This document shows, in pieces, positions 1 to 6,779 of a DNA stretch of 64,000 nucleotides; the first letter of the stretch is position 1; every line of letters starts with the position of its first letter. The notes under the pieces were generated by a model, which was not told the DNA's origin, searched no databases, and worked only from the letters and a program-made list of their open reading frames with translations. Where the stretch lies: positions 1 to 64,000 of the forward strand of contig JAVJUV010000162.1 of assembly GCA_040220415.1 (NCBI GenBank), in the 5' to 3' direction. The DNA is from JAVJUV01 sp040220415 (GTDB lineage Bacteria > Pseudomonadota > Alphaproteobacteria > Rhodobacterales > Rhodobacteraceae). Made by a program: the position numbers and the translations under genes.

Positions 1-438
1 CAGCAGGATGACGACGGCCCAGAAATGGAAGAAGCCGCGTTCCTCTTTCCGGCCCCGGACCACGTTCAGTCCGTGGATCAGGCTGGTCGTGCCGCGCGTG
101 GACAAATAGATCGCGAAGCCGACACCGAGCCAGAGTGCCACCGACAGCCCGCCCTCGGAGGAGCCGGCCACAAGTTGCGCCTGGTTCAGCAGGATCAGCG
201 CGGCCTGGTCGGGCATCAGCTGGGTGACGGTCTGCAACTGGTCGACGACGCTGGCGGGATCGGTGACGAGCCCCGCAAGCGCGACAAGGGCGGCGATCGC
301 GGGGAACATGGCCAGAAGTGTGTAGAACGCCACGCCCGCGGCGATCAGGCCGATCTGGGTCGTGGCGATCTTGCGGACGAAACGGACGAGCGCGGTGGCG
401 ATCCGGAGCGGTGACGTGCCTTTCATGAAAGGGACCAT
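1..438 (-). CDS. YihY/BrkB-family inner-membrane protein (N-terminal part; 3' end outside window)
   Basis: Reading the minus strand from 438 to the window edge gives an open frame with no stop, so only the N-terminal ~146 residues are present. It starts with a short basic segment (RFVRKIATTQIG), a hydrophobic helix containing AAGVAFYTLLAMFP, a polar loop, and a second helix (LWLGVGFAIYLSTRGTTSLI). The A-F-Y-x-L motif in the first helix and this topology are typical of the YihY/virulence factor BrkB family (formerly misnamed ribonuclease BN), multi-pass inner-membrane proteins of unclear function. ATG codons at 438 and 426 are both in frame and neither has a convincing ribosome-binding site, so the start is uncertain. 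It diverges from the ilv region. Confidence 0.72.
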   Translation of the reverse strand, partial: MVPFMKGTSPLRIATALVRFVRKIATTQIGLIAAGVAFYTLLAMFPAIAALVALAGLVTDPASVVDQLQTVTQLMPDQAALILLNQAQLVAGSSEGGLSVALWLGVGFAIYLSTRGTTSLIHGLNVVRGRKEERGFFHFWAVVILL

Positions 439-501
439 AGCGCAGAACAATGCGGTGGACAGTGGCTTGCCGGGCGATGGGAAATCTCCAGCAGGAAATT
501 T

Positions 502-541
502 CGCAAACGGCCATCCAAACGCAAGATTACGCAATTTTGCG
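502..541. promoter_or_regulatory. CGCAA repeats and palindrome upstream of the ilv promoter (possible operator)
   Basis: CGCAA occurs at 502-506, 520-524 and 530-534. The last copy forms a palindrome with TTGCG at 537-541 (CGCAA-TT-TTGCG) directly before the predicted -35 box. Copies two and three are 10 bp apart, that is, on one helical face. This arrangement suggests a regulator site, but no specific protein can be named from sequence. Confidence 0.3.
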
Positions 542-542
542 G

Positions 543-571
543 TTGACGCCCCCTGACCCCCCGCCTAGTCT
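543..571 (+). promoter_or_regulatory. Predicted sigma-70 promoter of the ilv leader and operon
   Basis: TTGACG (543-548) and TAGTCT (566-571) are separated by exactly 17 bp. A start site around 578-580 would put the leader-peptide Shine-Dalgarno sequence (587-592) near the 5' end of the transcript, as usual in attenuated operons. The -35 is strong; the -10 matches only partly. Confidence 0.45.
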
Positions 572-600
572 CGCCGCACTTCAAACGGAGGAAGCCCCGG

Positions 601-648
601 ATGGTCCGGATCGTACTTCTTGTGGGAACATGGCGCATGGGCCGGTAA
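601..648 (+). CDS. Branched-chain leader peptide of the ilv attenuator (15 aa)
   Basis: This 15-codon ORF reads MVRIVLLVGTWRMGR. Six of residues 2-8 are Val, Ile or Leu (V2, I4, V5, L6, L7, V8), exactly the amino acids made by the downstream acetolactate synthase pathway. A clean Shine-Dalgarno GGAGGA at 587-592 lies 8 nt before the ATG. The ORF is followed within 30 nt by a terminator hairpin and its 3' part forms one arm of an alternative hairpin. By analogy with the ilvB and ilvGMEDA leaders of enterobacteria, its translation rate would report charged branched-chain tRNA levels. It is too short for standard gene callers. It is recognised by composition and position, not by homology. Confidence 0.8.
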   Translation: MVRIVLLVGTWRMGR

Positions 649-677
649 CGGAAACCCTGAACGGTACCCCATGCGCC
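632..677 (+). promoter_or_regulatory. Antiterminator stem of the ilv attenuator
   Basis: GGCGCATGGG at 632-641 is perfectly complementary to CCCATGCGCC at 668-677. The first arm overlaps the last codons of the leader peptide. The second arm overlaps the first three bases of the terminator stem (675-677), so the two hairpins exclude each other. A ribosome stalled at the Ile/Val/Leu codons (604-624) would leave the 632-641 arm largely free (antitermination). A ribosome reaching the stop codon at 646-648 would cover it, letting the terminator form. Confidence 0.72.
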
Positions 678-700
678 CCCGAAAACCGGGGGCTTTTTTT
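675..700 (+). terminator. Rho-independent attenuator terminator upstream of ilvI
   Basis: The arms GCCCCCG (675-681) and CGGGGGC (687-693) enclose a five-base loop and are followed directly by seven T residues (694-700). It lies between the leader peptide and the synthase gene, 28 bp before its ATG, so it must be read through for ilv expression. Confidence 0.85.
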
Positions 701-727
701 ATGCGCGGAACAAAGGATGCAGGCGCG

Positions 728-2491
<1,764 letters not shown>

Positions 2492-2510
2492 CGCCGGCCC
2501 GCGGCACGAC

Positions 2511-3521
2511 ATGAGCGTGGCGGCAACCGACGCGCCGGCGGTCCCAGGCCTGCCCGTCCGGGATACCCCGGTCGAGCTGGCCCGGTTCATCGGGATCGTT
2601 CTTGTGGTCTTCGGCCATACCTGGCGCGGTCTGCACCGGTCCGGCGTGCTGGGGACCGATCCCTTCGTCATGGCCGTCGACGCCGCCATCTACCTGTTTC
2701 ACATGCCGCTTTTCTTCCTGATCTCGGGGTTCTTCTTCGAGCGTGCCTTGTCCAAGACCCCCGAAAACTTCGTCAACGGCCGCATTCGGCGGCTGCTGTA
2801 CCCGCTGGTGATCTGGACCTGGCTGTTCGGGCTGGCGAAACTTGCCGCCGGCGGCGCGGCGAATGTGCCGCTGGCAGAGGGCGGTTTCCCCTGGAACCCG
2901 TTTCCGCCGCAATGGCAGTTCTGGTTTCTGTGGGCGCTGTTCGCAGTGCATCTGACGGCCTATGCAACAGGCCGGCTGTCGAACCGAACCGGCACATGGG
3001 TCGCGCTGGCCGGTTTCGCGGTTGTCGCGCATTGGGGTCTGGGGCACCTGGAGTTGTTGCACTGGACTTACGACACCGCGCTATACAACCTGCCGTTTTT
3101 CGTCGCCGGGCTATTGCTGGCGCGCTTTCCGTCGCTGCTGTCCGGGCCGGTCTGGATCGCGCTGGCGGTCTATGTCGCGGGCCAGGCCGCCTTCATCGCC
3201 CTGCCGCCGATTGGCACGGTGGCGGCCGTGGCGATCGGCCTTGGCGTGACGGTCGCCGTCTTCCGGATGGCGCATGCGCTGGCGGATTGCCCGCGCCTGG
3301 CGGACGTAATTGTTCCGCTGGCGGCTATCGGGACACTTTCGCTGCCGATCTATCTGGCTCATACGATCTTCGCCGCCCCGACACGCATCGGCTTGCTGCA
3401 ACTGGGGCTGACCGACCCGCTGACGCATATCATCTTCGGCACGCTTGCGGGCCTGACCGGCCCCATCGTCATGGCCCTGACCGCCCGGCGGCTGGGATTG
3501 AGCCGCGTGCTTGGCCTTTGA
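2511..3521 (+). CDS. Membrane acyltransferase, acyltransferase-3 (OafA/OpgC-like) family
   Basis: A 336-residue multi-pass protein with about ten hydrophobic segments. Near the N-terminus it has VELARFIGIVLVVFGHTWRG, where the His of VFGH corresponds to the conserved histidine of acyltransferase-3 proteins, followed by YLFHMPLFFLISGFFF, the second family hallmark. Such proteins transfer acyl or succinyl groups from the cytoplasm to exported glycans or lipids; the substrate cannot be told from sequence. It sits 19 bp after ilvI and 17 bp before ilvH on the same strand, so it is most likely cotranscribed with branched-chain synthesis genes, an unexpected partner. Confidence 0.8.
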   Translation: MSVAATDAPAVPGLPVRDTPVELARFIGIVLVVFGHTWRGLHRSGVLGTDPFVMAVDAAIYLFHMPLFFLISGFFFERALSKTPENFVNGRIRRLLYPLVIWTWLFGLAKLAAGGAANVPLAEGGFPWNPFPPQWQFWFLWALFAVHLTAYATGRLSNRTGTWVALAGFAVVAHWGLGHLELLHWTYDTALYNLPFFVAGLLLARFPSLLSGPVWIALAVYVAGQAAFIALPPIGTVAAVAIGLGVTVAVFRMAHALADCPRLADVIVPLAAIGTLSLPIYLAHTIFAAPTRIGLLQLGLTDPLTHIIFGTLAGLTGPIVMALTARRLGLSRVLGL

Positions 3522-3538
3522 AAGGAAAAGGAAAGCCA

Positions 3539-4108
3539 ATGTCCCCTCTGAAAATCAAAAAAGGCACCTCGAGGCATTCTGCCTATGACCTGCGCGACCC
3601 GAATGCCGAGGGCGTGGAGCGCCACACGCTGTCGGTCATCGTCGACAACGAGGCCGGTGTGCTGGCGCGCGTGATCGGCCTGTTCTCGGGGCGCGGCTAC
3701 AACATCGAAAGCCTGACGGTGGCCGAGACGGATCACACGGGGCATGTCAGCCGGATCACGATCGTCACCACCGGCACGCCAAGCGTGATCGAGCAGATCA
3801 AGGCGCAGCTGGGCCGGATCGTGCCGGTGCACGAGGTGCATGACCTGACCGTGGAAGGTCCTTCCGTCGAGCGCGAGCTGGGGTTGTTCAAGGTGGCGGG
3901 GACCGGCGAGAAGCGGGTCGAGGCTTTGCGGCTGGCCGATATCTTCCGCGCCAACGTGGTGGATTCGACACTGGAGAGCTTCGTCTTCGAGATCACCGGT
4001 TCGCCCGAGAAGATCGACGCTTTCGCCGATCTGATGCGGCCCCTGGGACTGCGCGAGCTGGCGCGGACCGGCGTGGCCGCCCTGGCGCGCGGGGAAATGG
4101 CCGGCTGA
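3539..4108 (+). CDS. ilvH: Acetolactate synthase, small (regulatory) subunit
   Basis: The 189-residue regulatory subunit of acetolactate synthase, which raises activity and confers feedback inhibition by valine. Residues ~28-100 form an ACT domain (HTLSVIVDNEAGVLARVIGLFSGRGYN in overview, with the GYNIESL motif). A C-terminal ACT-like domain follows (ELGLFKVAGTG...RANVVDSTLESFVFEITG). The start ATG at 3539 is preceded by a purine-rich AAAGGAAAAGGAAAG ribosome-binding stretch. Its in-frame extension runs back into the acyltransferase gene and is not real. It is last in the operon and is followed by a hairpin terminator. Also called ilvN in some annotations. Confidence 0.95.
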   Translation: MSPLKIKKGTSRHSAYDLRDPNAEGVERHTLSVIVDNEAGVLARVIGLFSGRGYNIESLTVAETDHTGHVSRITIVTTGTPSVIEQIKAQLGRIVPVHEVHDLTVEGPSVERELGLFKVAGTGEKRVEALRLADIFRANVVDSTLESFVFEITGSPEKIDAFADLMRPLGLRELARTGVAALARGEMAG

Positions 4109-4132
4109 AGCCTGGGTGACCGCTCGAACGAG

Positions 4133-4161
4133 AAAGGCCGCCCACGAGGGGCGACCTTTTT
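4133..4161. terminator. Bidirectional terminator between ilvH and the first EF-hand gene
   Basis: AAAGGCCGCCC (4133-4143) pairs with GGGCGACCTTT (4148-4158) with one mismatch. A T-run follows on the plus strand (4157-4161) and a TTTCT stretch on the minus strand. It lies between the convergent stops of ilvH and the EF-hand gene and can serve both. Confidence 0.7.
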
Positions 4162-4179
4162 GGTTGGGGCGTTGGCAGA

Positions 4180-4815
4180 TCAGAAGTTCTTGCCGAGAAC
4201 CGAGATCGAGTCGAGATCGTAGAGTTCCGAGAACGAGATCCGGTTGTCGTCGTTGGCGTCGAGACGCTGGAAGTCGACCGCCGAAAGGTTCGGATACTGC
4301 GCCGCCAGTTCGCCGTACGAGGCAAAGCCCGAGCTGTCGGTGTCGACCGCGTCGAGCGAAACCAGAATGCTCGACCCTTCGTCGTAGCGGCTGACGACGT
4401 CCTGTGCGACGGGAGCGTAGAGTTCAACCGAGCTGACGCGGCGGTCGTCGTTGACGTCGAGGTCGTCGAAGTCGTTGGCACCAAAGCCCGGATAGGCCGC
4501 TGCCAGTTCCGACTGCGAGGCGAAGCCGTCGCCGTTGGTATCGATTCCGGCGAGGCCCTGGACGGCGGTTCCGCCGGTTTTCCTCTTCAGGATCGACGTC
4601 GCACCGGGCGCGTTGATCTCGCTGGCGCTGATGCGGTTGTCGCGGTTCTGGTCGAGATCGCGGAAGTCGTTTGCCGTGAGCGTCGGATAGACCGACGCAA
4701 GCTCGGCGCGGGACGCGAAGCGGTCGCCATTGGTGTCGACGGCGCCGAGGCCGGCGGCGGATGCGACGGTTGCAGTAAGAGCGGTGGTGGCGATGGCCAG
4801 TGCGAGGGTTTTCAT
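4180..4815 (-). CDS. Exported protein with six EF-hand calcium-binding loops
   Basis: The 211-residue product begins with a Sec signal peptide (KTLALAIATTALTATVASA, cleavage near residue 20-21). Six canonical 12-residue EF loops follow: residues 27-38 (DTNGDRFASRAE), 55-66 (DQNRDNRISASE), 92-103 (DTNGDGFASQSE), 120-131 (DVNDDRRVSSVE), 158-169 (DTDSSGFASYGE) and 186-197 (DANDDNRISFSE). They form three repeats of a ~65-residue two-loop module. Calcium binding in the periplasm or outside the cell is likely; no enzymatic domain is visible. It is the first of three neighbouring EF-hand genes. The start is fixed by the signal peptide. Confidence 0.85.
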   Translation of the reverse strand: MKTLALAIATTALTATVASAAGLGAVDTNGDRFASRAELASVYPTLTANDFRDLDQNRDNRISASEINAPGATSILKRKTGGTAVQGLAGIDTNGDGFASQSELAAAYPGFGANDFDDLDVNDDRRVSSVELYAPVAQDVVSRYDEGSSILVSLDAVDTDSSGFASYGELAAQYPNLSAVDFQRLDANDDNRISFSELYDLDSISVLGKNF

Positions 4816-4991
4816 ATTCAGGTTCCTTCAAGGTTGTCCCGGTGTCCGGGAAAAATCGGTGTTTCTGTTTTTCAGTCTTTGGGAGTGGCGGCGTTGTCGC
4901 CGTCCGTGAGACATCAATTGGGGACGATTTCGGGAACTGAAACGCGGATGCGCGCACAGAGCTATGTGCGGAAATGTGAAAAATAATTGTT

Positions 4992-5030
4992 TTATTTCAT
5001 ATACTTCACGGACCCGCGAGGCGTGGTGAT
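4992..5030 (-). promoter_or_regulatory. Shared upstream element of EF-hand genes, copy 1
   Basis: On the minus strand this stretch reads ATCACCAC-N3-TCGCG, then 4 nt, CGTGAAGT, 3 nt, TGAAATAA. The same three blocks in the same order lie upstream of the next EF-hand gene (5608-5658). The region is markedly more AT-rich than its surroundings. Conservation between paralogue upstream regions suggests a common promoter or activator site; which factor reads it is unknown. Confidence 0.4.
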
Positions 5031-5059
5031 GTCTTGCGATCAGGGTGGGAAAAATGAAC

Positions 5060-5090
5060 ATGGCCGCTGCCCGGAAAGAGCAGCGGCCAT
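5060..5090 (-). terminator. Terminator of the second EF-hand gene
   Basis: ATGGCCGCTGC (5060-5070) and GCAGCGGCCAT (5080-5090) are a perfect 11-bp inverted repeat with a nine-base loop. On the minus strand it is followed by GTTCATTTTTCC, and it lies 33 bp past the stop at 5123. Confidence 0.85.
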
Positions 5091-5122
5091 GTCATCCGCG
5101 GCAGGGAGGGGAAAGTGGGGGA

Positions 5123-5509
5123 CTAGTTGCCGCGAAGGGGATTGAAGGCAGGGGTATCGGCCCGGATCAACTCGTCGAAGGTGACACGTCCGTCGTGGTC
5201 GGAGTCGATCTCGGCGAGGCTGGCGGGACTAAGTGTCAGGAGGCGCTTGTTCCGATCCGGCGCGCGGGTGTCGAGACGTGCGACAAGGCTTTGCGCGCGC
5301 GATCCCGCAAACTCGTTCGCCGACAGCCGGCGGTCGCCGTTCACATCGGCGGCGCGGAATTCGGAATGGGTGGCGTTGGGCACATGCGCGACAAGTTCAT
5401 TATAGGAAACGAAACGGTCTCCGTTGGCGTCGATGGCGCCTATGGACGCGCCCGCAAGGGCCCCGGAGGCGGAAATCGCGAAGGCGAAGGCGGCAGCGGC
5501 ATATCTCAT
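5123..5509 (-). CDS. Small exported EF-hand protein (three loops)
   Basis: The 128-residue product starts MRYAAAAFAFAISASGALAG, a signal peptide. EF loops are at residues 27-38 (DANGDRFVSYNE), 55-66 (DVNGDRRLSANE) and 102-113 (DSDHDGRVTFDE). Compared with its neighbours it holds one and a half copies of the ~65-residue two-loop module. An in-frame ATG 72 nt upstream would place the signal peptide internally, so 5509 is preferred. The C-terminal region after residue 75 is basic and less conserved. Role unknown; probably a periplasmic or extracellular calcium-binding protein. Confidence 0.82.
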   Translation of the reverse strand: MRYAAAAFAFAISASGALAGASIGAIDANGDRFVSYNELVAHVPNATHSEFRAADVNGDRRLSANEFAGSRAQSLVARLDTRAPDRNKRLLTLSPASLAEIDSDHDGRVTFDELIRADTPAFNPLRGN

Positions 5510-5607
5510 CGGAGTGTCCTCGTCGGGTTGAACGAGAGATGGGATCGGGGCGTGGTGATCCCAATACCGAAAAGCGCACACTGAACTGTGTAGTTTTGTT
5601 TTTATTG

Positions 5608-5658
5608 TTATTTCACAGTAACTTCACGATAACGTTGGCGTTCGCGACCTGTGGTGAT
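5608..5658 (-). promoter_or_regulatory. Shared upstream element of EF-hand genes, copy 2
   Basis: On the minus strand: ATCACCAC-N3-TCGCG (5658 downward), 14 nt, CGTGAAGT, 5 nt, TGAAATAA. Relative to copy 1 the gap between the first two blocks is 10 nt longer, one helical turn. A further GCGTGGTGAT lies at 5550-5559. A small inverted repeat containing CACA/TGTG follows at 5577-5590, as one does before the first EF-hand gene (4953-4970). Confidence 0.38.
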
Positions 5659-5667
5659 CGCAAATGG

Positions 5668-5691
5668 AAAGGGCCGCCTTCAAGGCGGCCC
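5668..5691 (-). terminator. Terminator of the third EF-hand gene
   Basis: GGGCCGCC (5671-5678) and GGCGGCCC (5684-5691) form a perfect 8-bp stem with a five-base loop. Only a short T-run (TTTCC) follows on the minus strand. It is 22 bp downstream of the stop at 5714. Confidence 0.7.
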
Positions 5692-5713
5692 CCTGTCCGT
5701 GATGTCCGGAAGG

Positions 5714-6358
5714 TCACGAGTCGTGACGCGAAATGATGTCCTGAGCATCAGGGTCATAGAGTTCCTGGCTGCTGACCCGGTTGTCGCCGTTCTGGTCGAT
5801 GTCATCGAAGCTTTCACGATCAAGGCCCGGATAGGCACCGGCCATTTCGTCGAAGCTGGCGAAGTCGTCGCCGTCCATGTCGATCTCGGCGATATCTGCG
5901 ACGCTGCCGTTACTGTAGCGCGCGACGATATCCTGCGACTCGGTCGTATAGTACTCCTGGTACGTCAGACGGTTGTCGTCGTTCTCGTCCATGTCCTCGT
6001 AGTCGACCTGGGTCAGGTCAGGGAACGCACGGCGGACTTCTTCGATCTCCATGAAGCCGTCCATGTTCGCGTCAAGGACGATCATCGGTGGACGCTCCTC
6101 GAGCGGCACCATGTCGTAGCGCGCCAGGATCTCCTGCACTTCGGTCTCGAGGATTTCCTGCGGGCCGACGCGGTTGTCGCCGTTCATGTCGACCTGCTCG
6201 AAGAACTCGACATCGAATTCCGGGAACGCCGCCCGGACTTCTTCGATGGTGGCGAAACCGTCGCCATCCATGTCGACGGCTTCGATGTCGGTAGCGGCCA
6301 GTGCGGCACCTGCAGTCAGGGCGGCAATGGCGGTGGTTGCTGTCATAAGGCGTTTCAT
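5714..6358 (-). CDS. Exported acidic protein with six EF-hand loops
   Basis: The 214-residue product has a signal peptide (MKRLMTATTAIAALTAGAA, cleavage near residue 21). EF loops lie at residues 29-40 (DMDGDGFATIEE), 57-68 (DMNGDNRVGPQE), 96-107 (DANMDGFMEIEE), 124-135 (DENDDNRLTYQE), 160-171 (DMDGDDFASFDE) and 188-199 (DQNGDNRVSSQE): again three two-loop modules of ~65 residues. ATG 6358 has a strong AAAGGAG eight bases upstream, whereas the longer open frame from 6553 has no signal peptide at its start. It is paralogous to its two neighbours, but its upstream region lacks their shared promoter blocks, so regulation may differ. Confidence 0.85.
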   Translation of the reverse strand: MKRLMTATTAIAALTAGAALAATDIEAVDMDGDGFATIEEVRAAFPEFDVEFFEQVDMNGDNRVGPQEILETEVQEILARYDMVPLEERPPMIVLDANMDGFMEIEEVRRAFPDLTQVDYEDMDENDDNRLTYQEYYTTESQDIVARYSNGSVADIAEIDMDGDDFASFDEMAGAYPGLDRESFDDIDQNGDNRVSSQELYDPDAQDIISRHDS

Positions 6359-6551
6359 CGATTGAACTCCTTTCATTCCTTCGAAAGGCCGGCGGCGGTT
6401 CCGCGAGCCCTTCACCGAACCAATGCGGAAGGCGAGATTTCGTTCCGAGATTTCCGGGGAATTCGGATCACGAAAACTTTTCCTGTCGTGACCGGGAAAG
6501 GGCATTGAAACGCAAGGGTGTGCGCCGGGGTCTTGCCTATCCTCGTTAGGC

Positions 6552-6581
6552 AAAGAAAAGGGGGCCCCCGTAAGGACCCCC
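6552..6581 (-). terminator. Rho-independent terminator downstream of nrdJ
   Basis: On the minus strand GGGGGTCC (6581-6574), a six-base loop and GGGCCCCC (6567-6560) pair with one wobble and are followed by TTTTCTTT (6559-6552). It lies about 200 bp past the nrdJ stop and before the EF-hand gene, so it ends either a long nrdJ 3' UTR or a separate small RNA. Confidence 0.75.
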
Positions 6582-6779
6582 AGTCTCGCTTGTCAGGCTC
6601 ACTCTGTTGTACCGCCCGGTTTCTGCCTGCGGCCTGACCCGCGTTCAGGGCGAGCGCACCCGCCCCACGTCGAAAGGCAGCGCCTTCCAACAAGCCGGAG
6701 AAAGTGGGTTTCCACGGGGAAACCTGGGGACCTCCGGCCCAGTTCGAGTGGGGAGACGTTGCCGCCCCACCCAGTCTTG
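6582..6779 (-). other. Structured non-coding stretch between nrdJ and its terminator
   Basis: No convincing ORF. Several perfect inverted repeats are present: GTGGGG/CCCCAC (6748-6753, 6765-6770), and GCCGGAG/CTCCGGC (6694-6700, 6732-6738) enclosing GGTTTCC/GGAAACC (6707-6713, 6718-6724, four-base loop). They would form two adjacent stem structures in the minus-strand transcript that ends at the 6552-6581 terminator. It may be a folded 3' UTR or a small RNA; the core motifs of RNase P RNA, SRP RNA and tmRNA were not seen. Confidence 0.35.

Noticed and set aside
6582..6779. RNase P RNA, SRP RNA or tmRNA gene
   Set aside because: The invariant segments (such as GAGGAAAGTC for RNase P or the GGAAGGAAGCAGC apical region of SRP RNA) and a tag ORF are absent on both strands.
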